From NCBI GenBank assembly GCA_026992635.1, contig JALWYU010000101.1, positions 1-34,839 on the forward strand: a stretch of DNA of 34,839 bases. Direction: 5' to 3'. Every line of letters starts with the position of its first letter. The first letter of the stretch is position 1. This DNA is from Bacteroidota bacterium (GTDB lineage Bacteria; Bacteroidota; Bacteroidia; JAADEI01). Below are positions 1-7,755 of the stretch, piece by piece. The notes beneath the pieces were generated by a model. That model was not told the DNA's origin. It saw only the letters and a list, made by a program, of their open reading frames with translations, and ran no database searches. A program made the translations under genes and the position numbers.

Positions 1-65
1 ATGCCTGCAACCACCACAACTCCCTGCCCTCCAGCCACTTGCGCCCCGCCCGCCACCCCGCTCAC
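1..65 (-). CDS. possible 5' end of a further minus-strand gene, cut by the window edge
   Basis: A GTG codon at 63-65 overlaps the TGA stop of the upstream gene (62-64) in the GTGA arrangement often seen between co-transcribed genes. The frame stays open to position 1, giving about 21 residues that are Gly-, Ala- and Val-rich. This is too little to assign a family. It may equally be non-coding spacer, as the base composition alone would keep this frame open. Confidence 0.2.
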   Translation of the reverse strand, partial: MSGVAGGAQVAGGQGVVVVAG

Positions 66-859
66 TCCCCAATCCACTGCCGAACATATCCCTCAGGGGG
101 GCGAAACATCTTCGCAGGCACCTCGGTCCGACTGACCGACACCACTTCCAGTACAATTGTTTGACCCATGTGGCGGGTTTCCGTCCGGATCGGTTCGCCA
201 AATTGTCGTGCTAGGCGTTCTAAGTAGGCAAAGGTTGCCTGGAGCAGCGTTTGAATCCGTTGGGCTTCTGCAGGGAGCAGTTCTTCAAAAAGGGCTTGGC
301 CCGTACCAGTGTGCATGCTCCGCATCAGGATTTGGCGGACAAGCTCCCGGTACTGGTGCATAGCCTGGAGGAGTGCATTCCATTCTCGCGTGCGCCACTC
401 GTCAACTTCGGCAGAAACGGCTTCCATCAGGTTCATGCGTGTGTGGAGGCGTCGGGTTTGGTATCCGCGAATTGTGCGAGTTTCTTTTTGGGGCTGGGTA
501 ATGCTGGTATCTAAGTAACAGTCGTTTTCGTCGCATCGGATGTACACGCCGAGAATTGCCATAGTCAGGAGAAGGGGAGTGGTCTCTATGTATTGTTGTG
601 CCTGAGGGAGGATTTGCCAGAGAACAGCCGAGTCAGCCACGAGTGCTAAAATGGTGATGGATTCGTTTTCTTCTATGCGGATTGCGTCCTCGGCAATGTA
701 GATGGTTTTGGTGGTCTGGTTTTGTTTGGCACCGTCTTCGGTGAGGATGTAACTGGTTTGCTGGATTTTCCATACGCTTCTTGTTTGTGCTGATAGGTTT
801 TGGTGGAGTGTGCTGAATATGACCAGCAGACTGAGGGCACGAATGATGTGGCTTGTCAT
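62..859 (-). CDS. secreted hypothetical protein, possibly DUF4412-like
   Basis: This 265-residue protein starts with a typical signal peptide (about residues 1-24, ending in a LSAQ-type cleavage region), so it should be exported. The mature N-terminal part (about 27-125) alternates short beta-like segments and contains the phrases KIQQTSYILTEDG and IYIAEDAIRIEE. These resemble DUF4412 or LolA-like periplasmic proteins that describe a material state, but I cannot confirm the family. Two cysteines (in IRCDENDCYLD) could form a disulfide. The second half is mostly alpha-helical and Arg/Gln-rich. It lies 51 bases after the M23 peptidase on the same strand and is probably the last or near-last gene of the exbB-exbD-M23 run. 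Function is unknown; an envelope role is inferred from its position and signal peptide. Confidence 0.7.
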   Translation of the reverse strand: MTSHIIRALSLLVIFSTLHQNLSAQTRSVWKIQQTSYILTEDGAKQNQTTKTIYIAEDAIRIEENESITILALVADSAVLWQILPQAQQYIETTPLLLTMAILGVYIRCDENDCYLDTSITQPQKETRTIRGYQTRRLHTRMNLMEAVSAEVDEWRTREWNALLQAMHQYRELVRQILMRSMHTGTGQALFEELLPAEAQRIQTLLQATFAYLERLARQFGEPIRTETRHMGQTIVLEVVSVSRTEVPAKMFRPPEGYVRQWIGE

Positions 860-910
860 GGTTTTCGGATTTGTTAAATAAGGTAAATTGGGTTAGGGGG
901 AAATTTTTTG

Positions 911-2752
911 CTACCAGTAACGCAGGTTTGTGCGGAACGCTGTGGAGTTGCCTGCTTCGTCCTGGACAATCAAAATGATGGAGTACCATTGTCCAGGGTG
1001 AAGCTCAGGCGTGAGCCACAGCCAGACTTTTCCTGAAGGTTTCCATTCTACGGGGTACCATGTTCCGTTGACGTAGGCGGTGACATTGCGTATGGTGTGG
1101 AGGTTATCCTGGACGTGTACAATCCAGCGGTCGGTAAGGGTGATGTCTAAGGAGTCGGGCAGGCGGAGTATAGGCGGTGTATAGTCAATTACTAAGGCGT
1201 AGGTGCCGGGCGTGCGAATTCTGCCTGACCACAAGCTGTCTGTCAAAGTACCTGCAGTGTAGGCTTTCCACTGGCCTTGCGCGTTACTCTGTCGGCGAAT
1301 CAGGACAGTCAGTCCTGTCGCACCTGTTGTGTCGGACAGCCCTTTTTGTAAAGAATAGACCAGCTGGAGTGGTCGTGTAAACGAAGCGTAAGGGAAGTCT
1401 TCAATTGTAAGGCAGGCAAGGAGACGTGTGCCAGAAGGGACAGTCAGCGAGCAACTTGTCACTGTCAGGGGCAGGGGTTCAGGTATACCACCCGAAAGGA
1501 TGACTGTCCACTGGGCTATGTGCAGGGTGTCGGGCAGAGTGTTGGGTGTGCGCCAGGATGAAGGGATGGGTTTTGCGGGATCAGTGCCCCAGCGAATCCG
1601 GAAGGGAAACTGCCGACAGTTCCCGAACATATCGCATAGCACCAGTGTGTAACGTGTTCGGTTTTTGCCATTGGCAGGGTAGAGGAGACCGCCCTGGCGG
1701 TTCTGGCGGATGCCTGGATGGCGCGTCCCCATTGGAAAGCCAACACGTAACCAGCGTTGTCCACGCCACCGGAGATACGTTGCCATGCGCAATGTGGAAT
1801 CGTACTGGAAGTAGTCGGGTTGCCACCAGAATATCGTGTCTTCGTCTTGAAGAAGCAACCAGGCGTAGGGCAGGTGTGTGTAATCGTCAGGATGCCGGTC
1901 TCCACCGTGAAACCACAGAAATGCATAGCGCCAGCGCAACCGAATTTCTGTAGCCTGTGCCGGAACAATGTAAGGTTTTGCAGACCAGTCGGGCACCCAC
2001 ACTGTGTCGCCATTTGCCCGAACCCAATATCGGGCAGGCAGAAAAATGAGTTTGTAGAGGCGGGGAGGAAGAGAGTCCAGCACACGACAGGGAAACACCT
2101 GGTGTGGTGCAACGGGTTTGAGCCAGCCCCGACGCACCTCTAAGTGCAGATGGGGACCGGTAGAAATCCCTGTGTTCCCGGAAAAGCCAATAATTTCACC
2201 TGCTTTAACCGGGATCCAGGCTGAGCGTGGCAGGAGCCAGCCCACCCGATTCTTCTGATGTTTTTTCTGGTATTGTCGGAGGCGCTTTTCTATGTGCCAG
2301 GCAAACCGCAAAAGATGTGCATACACGGCAATAGAGCCATCGGCATGGCGAATGAACAGAGCACGCCCATAGCCAGAGGGACCTACGCGAATCCGGACAA
2401 TGTATCCATCACGGACTGCCCGGATAATATCGCCGACGCGCCGACGTGTACTGAAGTCCCATCCACAATGGAAATGCGTTCCACGTACTTCACCAAAACT
2501 GGCAGTGAGTTTTAAGGGCTGGGCATACTCTAAGGGGGAAACAGCACATTGAATTCGTATGCCTGAGGCAGCCGGCACTCGCTCAGTTGTGCGGGCAGAT
2601 ATGTCTGTCAGACTATCTGCTACGACTGGTTGGACTGGCGCTTCTTTGGAGGGCTTCTGGTTGACAGTGGGCAATCCCCAGCCCAATAACAGAACACCTA
2701 TAGCAAGTATGCATCCTCCGGTCCAGCGATAGGATTGTCCAGTCCAGTGCAT
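911..2752 (-). CDS. M23 family metallopeptidase, membrane-anchored, with Ig-like C-terminal domain
   Basis: This 613-residue protein has an N-terminal hydrophobic segment (about 13-29) that works as a membrane anchor or uncleaved signal. A peptidase M23 (LytM/lysostaphin) domain follows at about 75-215. The zinc and catalytic residues are visible: H95 and D99 in HCGWD (HxxxD), H146 in YAHL, and H201/H203 in PHLHLE (HxH). All are present, so it should be an active endopeptidase cutting peptidoglycan cross-links. The remaining 400 residues are beta-rich, and the last 90 resemble an Ig-like domain found at the C-terminus of Bacteroidota M23 proteins. It starts 20 bases after exbD, which suggests co-transcription and a link between the proton-driven ExbB/ExbD pair and wall remodelling. 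That link is inference. The family assignment is firm. Confidence 0.9.
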   Translation of the reverse strand: MHWTGQSYRWTGGCILAIGVLLLGWGLPTVNQKPSKEAPVQPVVADSLTDISARTTERVPAASGIRIQCAVSPLEYAQPLKLTASFGEVRGTHFHCGWDFSTRRRVGDIIRAVRDGYIVRIRVGPSGYGRALFIRHADGSIAVYAHLLRFAWHIEKRLRQYQKKHQKNRVGWLLPRSAWIPVKAGEIIGFSGNTGISTGPHLHLEVRRGWLKPVAPHQVFPCRVLDSLPPRLYKLIFLPARYWVRANGDTVWVPDWSAKPYIVPAQATEIRLRWRYAFLWFHGGDRHPDDYTHLPYAWLLLQDEDTIFWWQPDYFQYDSTLRMATYLRWRGQRWLRVGFPMGTRHPGIRQNRQGGLLYPANGKNRTRYTLVLCDMFGNCRQFPFRIRWGTDPAKPIPSSWRTPNTLPDTLHIAQWTVILSGGIPEPLPLTVTSCSLTVPSGTRLLACLTIEDFPYASFTRPLQLVYSLQKGLSDTTGATGLTVLIRRQSNAQGQWKAYTAGTLTDSLWSGRIRTPGTYALVIDYTPPILRLPDSLDITLTDRWIVHVQDNLHTIRNVTAYVNGTWYPVEWKPSGKVWLWLTPELHPGQWYSIILIVQDEAGNSTAFRTNLRYW

Positions 2753-2772
2753 TGTTGGGTTCAGTGCATCGG

Positions 2773-3177
2773 TCAGGATTCGGGTGTGGTGGCTAAGATC
2801 ATTTTGACGCCAGCCTGCCTGCCCACATCCAGCACCTGAACTAAGCGTTCTACCTGGACGCGCCGGTCAGCGCGAATGACCACGACGGGTGGGTCGTCCG
2901 GCGGAAATTGGTTGCGTGCCTCGTTCAGTGCTTGCGGGAGCTGCTCCAGTTCAATGGGTTGTCCTTCCCAGAACAATGCGCCGTCAGCACGAATCGCAAT
3001 TCGGAAGTGCTGGGGCGTGATCACCTGCCCCTTAGCACGGGGTAAGAGCAGGCGAACCGCCGTCGGCGCAACGAACGACGACGTCAGCATGAAAAAAATC
3101 AGCAACAGAAACACCATATCAGTTAATGAAGCAAGGCTGAACTCGGCTTTGACGCGGTGCCGACTCCGAAAATCCAT
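2773..3177 (-). CDS. exbD: ExbD/TolR family biopolymer transport protein
   Basis: At 134 residues this is a normal ExbD/TolR length. The short cytoplasmic N-terminus is followed by one transmembrane helix (about 15-36). Asp20 sits in LTDMVFLLLIFFML, the position of the essential membrane aspartate that carries the proton in ExbD and TolR. The periplasmic part (about 45-130) ends with the usual pattern PPVVVIRADRRVQVERLV followed by a GVKMILAT strand. It would pair with the ExbB-like channel at 4057-4845 to power a TonB- or Tol-type system. The two are separated by a glutamine amidotransferase gene, which is unusual. There is no clear Shine-Dalgarno sequence before the ATG, as for most genes here. 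TolR rather than ExbD is possible; the subgroup is uncertain. Confidence 0.9.
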   Translation of the reverse strand: MDFRSRHRVKAEFSLASLTDMVFLLLIFFMLTSSFVAPTAVRLLLPRAKGQVITPQHFRIAIRADGALFWEGQPIELEQLPQALNEARNQFPPDDPPVVVIRADRRVQVERLVQVLDVGRQAGVKMILATTPES

Positions 3178-3212
3178 GAACCGGGCTATTCAACCTTCAT
3201 GGCTTCTGCGGC

Positions 3213-4004
3213 TCAAGGAAGCTGCCCTGTTTGGCATTGGATATCCTTGCCAGGCTCGGTCCACTGAATGAGGCAATATTCTCTGTTGGAAAGGGGTTTC
3301 CAGATCTTGCGTTCTTCTTCCCAGGGTGGGACCTCCGAGGCAATTTTGCAGGCGTGTTTTTCTTCGGCATAATAGAGCGTGTAGTAATTGGAGTAGTCTT
3401 CGGGAGCGTCATTGGGCAAGTAGCGCAGTGCCAGGAGCCAGTGTTCTGTTAACCACAACGAAGTCAACGACGTAAATGAGATGCCGCTCCCTTGAACCCA
3501 TTGGGTAATTCGCCTCAATATGGCGTTGGGATCTGCCACCTGTTCGCGTTGCACGCTGTTCCCCAGGACCTCTTCTATCCAGCGCTGCGTATCTGTTTGA
3601 TTGTCATGCAGGTCTCCGTATCTGACAGAACCATTATGGACCACTGCCAGAAATACCCCCTGGTCATCTTTCAACACAATGGGGTGGGCATGGTCGCGCC
3701 CCACTTTACTTTTATCCGTTGCCCGACGTGTATGAAAAATACCGGCGTAGCCACGCAGGTCCATTGCCTGCATCCAGAACTGGGGGTCGTACCACTCGTC
3801 TTTGCCACGCCGGTCTATGCGAAAGTCCTTGCCCGTATAGATAGCATAGCCAATGCCATCGCCATGGCGCAACTCGCCTTCTGGTGGCTCTTGTGCTTTG
3901 GGCGGGAGCTTCCCTTCTCTGGCTAAGTACCGCGTCAGACAAAGCGCCTCTACAAAGAACAGAGGCTCCTTTTCTTTGTGAACCCATCCCACGATTCGGC
4001 ACAT
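3213..4004 (-). CDS. class II glutamine amidotransferase (Ntn hydrolase)
   Basis: This 263-residue protein begins MCRIVGWV. Cys2 is the N-terminal nucleophile of class II glutamine amidotransferases once Met1 is removed. Other visible glutaminase features are GDGIGYAIY (about 48-56), the FHTRRATDKSKVGRDHAHP stretch (arginine and histidine that bind glutamine) and AVVHNGSVRYGDLH, equivalent to the HNG motif. The whole protein is only a glutaminase domain, like YafJ/EgtC-type proteins, with no synthase or phosphosugar domain fused. Its ammonia acceptor is therefore unknown. It lies between exbB (52 bases upstream) and exbD (35 bases downstream) on the same strand. It could hydrolyse a gamma-glutamyl compound or act on an envelope precursor, but that is speculation. 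Confidence 0.85.
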   Translation of the reverse strand: MCRIVGWVHKEKEPLFFVEALCLTRYLAREGKLPPKAQEPPEGELRHGDGIGYAIYTGKDFRIDRRGKDEWYDPQFWMQAMDLRGYAGIFHTRRATDKSKVGRDHAHPIVLKDDQGVFLAVVHNGSVRYGDLHDNQTDTQRWIEEVLGNSVQREQVADPNAILRRITQWVQGSGISFTSLTSLWLTEHWLLALRYLPNDAPEDYSNYYTLYYAEEKHACKIASEVPPWEEERKIWKPLSNREYCLIQWTEPGKDIQCQTGQLP

Positions 4005-4056
4005 GGCTCCAGGTTTTGCTTACCCGTTAACTTGTTGGATTGAGATGTTTTGGAAT

Positions 4057-4845
4057 TTACGAGGAAACGGAAGGGGGTGGTGCATGGGGTGGAGACCCTG
4101 CTGCCGGTGTTGAGGACATGCCTATGGGCGCACCGGTGGACTGACTCACCGCCGTACCGCCAGGGGTGCTGCTGCCAAAGGGGGTGGTGCCGGCAGGCTC
4201 CTGCAGCATGTCCAGGAAATCCACGGCGGTCACCTCCATCTGGTAAACAATGTGTTCAATTCGGACGACCAGATAATTGTACGCGACATAAGCGACGATA
4301 CCGATGGCTAAGCCCGCCGCAGTCGTGATCAGTGCTTCGTAGATTCCTCCTGCCAGCATAGAAGGATCTACACGTTGCCCTGCCACGTGCAACTTGTGAA
4401 AAGCACGGATCATTCCGGTTACTGTACCCAGGAAACCCAGCATGGGTGCGGCGCCGGAGATGGTCGCCAGTCCTGCCAGATTCTTTTCCAGGCGTGCCAC
4501 TTCCAGCTTGCCGGCATTTTCAATTGCTACCTCAATGTTTTTCAGTGATTTACCAAGGCGCGCCAATCCCTTTTCCAGGATCCGGGCAATGGGTGAAGAG
4601 TGGTTGCGGCACAGGGTGAGCGCCCCTTCTATGTTGCCCTGGTAAATGAGATCGCGAATGTTGGCGAAGAAGGAAGGGTCTGTCTTGGATGCCCGGCGAA
4701 TCACTATCCACCGTTCAATGAATAGATAGATTGCCAGAAGCGAGAGCGCTGCTAAGGGGATCATGACCCATCCCCCCTTCAGGAGCAACTCCCATAGCTG
4801 GATGCCTTCGGCAGCCCCCGTCTGAACGGCAACGGTATCGGGCAT
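4057..4845 (-). CDS. exbB: MotA/TolQ/ExbB family proton channel
   Basis: The 262-residue product has the ExbB/TolQ layout. A first transmembrane helix lies at about 25-46 (GGWVMIPLAALSLLAIYLFI), a cytoplasmic stretch follows, and two further helices lie at about 126-147 (around GAAPMLGFLGTVTGMIRAF) and 168-190 (around ITTAAGLAIGIVAYVAYNYL). The small-residue and Thr-rich faces of helices 2 and 3 are the proton path in the family. A Pro/Gly/Ser/Ala-rich tail of about 45 residues follows helix 3 and is longer than usual. The start is odd: a full AAGGAGGT lies only 1-2 bases before the ATG (4846-4854), too near for normal use, yet no better in-frame start follows. It lies 44 bases after serS and heads the ExbB-amidotransferase-ExbD-M23 run. 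Confidence 0.9.
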   Translation of the reverse strand: MPDTVAVQTGAAEGIQLWELLLKGGWVMIPLAALSLLAIYLFIERWIVIRRASKTDPSFFANIRDLIYQGNIEGALTLCRNHSSPIARILEKGLARLGKSLKNIEVAIENAGKLEVARLEKNLAGLATISGAAPMLGFLGTVTGMIRAFHKLHVAGQRVDPSMLAGGIYEALITTAAGLAIGIVAYVAYNYLVVRIEHIVYQMEVTAVDFLDMLQEPAGTTPFGSSTPGGTAVSQSTGAPIGMSSTPAAGSPPHAPPPSVSS

Positions 4846-4889
4846 GACCTCCTTGTTTTCTGTTTTTGTGTTTGAAACGGAACTGGATG

Positions 4890-6197
4890 CTAATTTTGTG
4901 TCCAGGCTGGCAAAGGAATTTCAAAGGGCAGGATCTCCTGACCCACGTAAGGGTGCAGAACGGAGGGCAGGCGAATTCCTTCTGGCGTGTAGTTGTTCTC
5001 TATCAGTGCTGCCATCAGGCGGGCAAGCGCTAAGGCACTTCCATTCAGTGTGTGGGGGTGATAGTAGTGTTTGCCCGTGCGCACGCGCAGGTTCATACGT
5101 CGCGCCTGAAACGCCTCAAAATTGGAAATAGAACTGACTTCCAGCCAGCGATCCTGACCCACGGCATACACCTCCATATCGTAGGTTTTGGCAGAGGCAA
5201 AGCCCAGCTCACCTCCACAGAGCAACACACGCCGATGCGGCAACTCCAGCTTTTCCAGCAATCCGTGAACATACGTGCACATGCGTTCCAGCTCTGCATA
5301 CGATTCGTCGGGATGAACAATGTGGACGATTTCCACTTTGTCAAACTGATGGACGCGGTTTAAGCCCCGGGTGAGCTGTCCCCAGCTCCCGGCTTCCCGC
5401 CGATAGCAGGGCGTGTACGAAACCATCCGGATTGGCAGGTCCTCCTCCTGAAGGATGCATTCCCGAAACAGGTTGGTGACTGGCACTTCTGCCGTGGGGA
5501 TCAAATAAAGTTCGTCCTCTTCAATGTAGTACATTTGCCGGTCTTTGTCCGGTAATTGACCGGTGCCAAAACCTGTGTCGGCATTCACTAAGTGTGGCGG
5601 ACTCACTTCTACATAGCCAGTACGAACCGCTTCGTCTAAGAAGAACTGAATCAATGCGCGCTGGAGGCGGGCGCCCCACCCCGTGAGCACGTAAAAGCCA
5701 CTGCCCGCCAGTTTTGCACCCCACCGGAAATGAATCAGCCCATGCTTTTGTGCGATTTCCCAGTGGGGCAGGCGGACAGGGGGCTCAGGCAGCGAACCCC
5801 ACGTTTCTATCACCTGATTGGCAGATTCATCGGTGCCTGGCGGGACCGATTCATGGGGACAGTTGGGAATTGTCGCCAAGGCGTTGTGCCAGTCCGCCTG
5901 AACCGCTTCCAGCGCTTTTTCTTTTTCACGCAGTGTGGTTTTTAACTGTTGCAGTTCGGTGAGGAGGGCTTCCGCTTGCTGTGCATTCCCTGAGCGGCGC
6001 AATTCACCTAGGCGTCGCGATAAGGTGTTTTGTCGCGCACGCAATGCATCTACTTCTTGCTGGAGGTGTCGGCGTTGTTCGTCCAGTGTGAGGATTCGGT
6101 CAATCAATTCTTGCGCCTGGCTGGTATCAGTGAAACGCCGGCTTAGCCGGTCAATCGCTTCATCTCTGTGGGTGCGTAGCCACCGGATATCCAGCAT
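4890..6197 (-). CDS. serS: seryl-tRNA synthetase
   Basis: This 435-residue class II synthetase charges tRNA-Ser and tRNA-Sec with serine in the cytoplasm. The N-terminal 1-105 is the expected long antiparallel coiled coil that grips the tRNA variable arm. Motif 2 is visible in SYTPCYRREAGSWGQLTRG, followed by the conserved RVHQFDKVEIV. Motif 3 appears in NGSALALARLMAALIENN. LEVSSISNFEAFQARRMN is the usual active-site block. Length is normal and nothing is missing. The ATG at 6195-6197 has no Shine-Dalgarno sequence. The region 6198-6392 between serS and the divergent plus-strand gene is the only space for its promoter. An AT-rich stretch around 6241-6252 (CGTATTTATGTT on the minus strand) is a weak candidate for the -10/-7 box. 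Confidence 0.97.
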   Translation of the reverse strand: MLDIRWLRTHRDEAIDRLSRRFTDTSQAQELIDRILTLDEQRRHLQQEVDALRARQNTLSRRLGELRRSGNAQQAEALLTELQQLKTTLREKEKALEAVQADWHNALATIPNCPHESVPPGTDESANQVIETWGSLPEPPVRLPHWEIAQKHGLIHFRWGAKLAGSGFYVLTGWGARLQRALIQFFLDEAVRTGYVEVSPPHLVNADTGFGTGQLPDKDRQMYYIEEDELYLIPTAEVPVTNLFRECILQEEDLPIRMVSYTPCYRREAGSWGQLTRGLNRVHQFDKVEIVHIVHPDESYAELERMCTYVHGLLEKLELPHRRVLLCGGELGFASAKTYDMEVYAVGQDRWLEVSSISNFEAFQARRMNLRVRTGKHYYHPHTLNGSALALARLMAALIENNYTPEGIRLPSVLHPYVGQEILPFEIPLPAWTQN

Positions 6198-6392
6198 CGG
6201 CTTAAATGGTTTTGCGGTTTGTGCCCGGCTTCTCTCTTACAACATAAATACGAGCCAGGAAGTGCCCACAATCCAGTTGGTGAATTTTCTCAAATGCCTT
6301 AACTTGTGAAAAGACGGGCAGGAAAATTTTGGTGGGCAATGGCATGAAAATTGCATAAGCCTTCGTGGGGAAGCAGAGAAAATCCAGGACAA

Positions 6393-7169
6393 ATGGTTGG
6401 GATAAGACAGTGTGTGGTACGGCGAAAGTTTTCAGGTAAGTTGCTTGCGCTCGTGGTGGCAGCGTTCATTCTTTTGAGTATGGTCAGTCAGTGGCATTAT
6501 GCTCAGGGTCAGGGACCCCTTGCACCTTTTGCCTTTGCTTCGGAGACGGTTTTGGTGGAATTGACCACGTACCAGAATGTGGTATTTGTGGAGAATTACG
6601 TTCGCAATCAGGCTTCGCAACGCGGGATTTTGCGCTGGCGTGTGGTAGGACAGAGTTTACCACCAGGATGGGATACCTATGTTTGCGATTGTGCAGATTG
6701 TTTTGGATCGGGCGTCCTGACCGACACCACTTACATTGCACTGGGAGACAGCTGTCCGTTGAAAGTGGCGTTTATGCTCCCTGACCCGGGTAATGTCTCG
6801 CCTGCCATTGCGCAGGTTCAGATGGTGATTTTTGATCCTGCAGATAGTTCAGGTACGATGCAGCAAGCCGTTTATCAGGTGCGCTATCAGGGTGTTACCA
6901 GTGTACGCACAGCGGAGGTTGCCACCTCTCCTGCAATGTATGAAGTGCGTGTCCAGTCTGACCATCTCGTTGTCTGGAACCAGAGTAATGAGCCCGTACG
7001 TGTCGCCCTGTTTGATATTCTTGGCAATGAGATTTTGGCGGTGTGGGTCGCGCCACGCACCCAAACGGTTGTGCCTCACCAGGTTGCACCGGGCAGGCTG
7101 GTATGGATCGTTCTTCAGAGTGCGGGCACAAACAGGCGGTACATTCAGAAGGTTCGTGTTCCCCGGTAA
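6393..7169 (+). CDS. small secreted protein with T9SS-type C-terminal sorting domain
   Basis: I place the start at the ATG at 6393, giving 258 residues. An upstream TTG at 6351 is in frame but less likely, and AGGA lies just before 6393. A positively charged start (about VVRRKF) leads into a hydrophobic signal peptide (about 15-35) ending near AQGQ. The body is beta-rich and contains a WDTYVCDCADCFG stretch with three cysteines. The last 75 residues (from about MYEVRVQSDHLVVWNQS) match the layout of T9SS type A sorting domains: a VRVALFDILGNEIL strand pair, a PG turn and a terminal IQKVRVPR. It would be exported by Sec, carried across the outer membrane by T9SS and perhaps anchored there. The cargo function is unknown. 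Confidence 0.75.
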   Translation: MVGIRQCVVRRKFSGKLLALVVAAFILLSMVSQWHYAQGQGPLAPFAFASETVLVELTTYQNVVFVENYVRNQASQRGILRWRVVGQSLPPGWDTYVCDCADCFGSGVLTDTTYIALGDSCPLKVAFMLPDPGNVSPAIAQVQMVIFDPADSSGTMQQAVYQVRYQGVTSVRTAEVATSPAMYEVRVQSDHLVVWNQSNEPVRVALFDILGNEILAVWVAPRTQTVVPHQVAPGRLVWIVLQSAGTNRRYIQKVRVPR

Positions 7170-7221
7170 GAGTGGGCAGACAAGGACGCACAGTGCGGTC
7201 CTGGAAAATGCTTGTGGGAAT

Positions 7222-7755
7222 ATGGACAGGCAAATGGCTGGCGCTGGAGGTTCGCCACCAACAAAGAAATTCCGGTTTTACTTTCCGGGTGGTCGGGAAC
7301 TTACCTCAGCCATTCAGCGCCAGATCGCCCAGTATTTGCAAGAGGCACTGGCAGGGTGGACCGACCATAATGAACCCATTCAATGGGAGGTCACGTTCCC
7401 CTGGAATAAACTGGTATGCATAGAGGCGTGGAAAGCCTCGGGTACGCGAATAGATGGGTGTGCGCAGGATGTTCTCTTTCGGGTCATGCGGGAGCTGGCT
7501 GGGCGCCTTCACCTTCCTTTGCTGGATTTTTCGCAAATTCTGGTTGTTGAGGGAGGGGAAGCCCGCTTTTTTCCGGGGCGTGCCGCATTGAAGGCTGCCT
7601 GGAAGAAGGGGGAGCTCACGCCGGATGCCCGGGTTTTCCTCTATGGGGAAGAGGGGCGAACCGTTCCGGTGGCTTCACTCTTTTTCCTTCAGGATCGGGA
7701 AGGCGGCGTAGAGGAAGTGGCAGAGGCGGAGAAAGGGATAGATGCAGTAGCCTGA
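7222..7755 (+). CDS. small conserved Bacteroidota protein (family often named 'ABC transporter ATPase')
   Basis: About 177 residues from the ATG at 7222; a second ATG at 7234 is equally possible. The pattern resembles a short Bacteroidota-specific family of about 160 residues that databases often label 'ABC transporter ATPase', although it has no Walker motifs. Points of similarity are an opening strand (KFRFYFPGGRELT), ALAGWTDHNEPIQWEVTF, the NKLVCIEAW strand, a short Ser/Thr-Gly-x-x-Ile-Asp-Gly-Cys turn (SGTRIDGCAQDVLF, where relatives have SGCSID) and LPLLDFSQILVVEGGE. The match is by eye and from memory, so it is moderate. It lies 52 bases after the T9SS cargo gene. The last 67 bases overlap the 3' end of the convergent DUF2851 gene. 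The function of the family is not known. Confidence 0.65.
   Translation: MDRQMAGAGGSPPTKKFRFYFPGGRELTSAIQRQIAQYLQEALAGWTDHNEPIQWEVTFPWNKLVCIEAWKASGTRIDGCAQDVLFRVMRELAGRLHLPLLDFSQILVVEGGEARFFPGRAALKAAWKKGELTPDARVFLYGEEGRTVPVASLFFLQDREGGVEEVAEAEKGIDAVA

Noticed and set aside
6198-6392. Possible RNA gene in the serS upstream gap
   Set aside because: No tRNA arm pattern, riboswitch core or strong hairpin seen; treated as a divergent promoter region.
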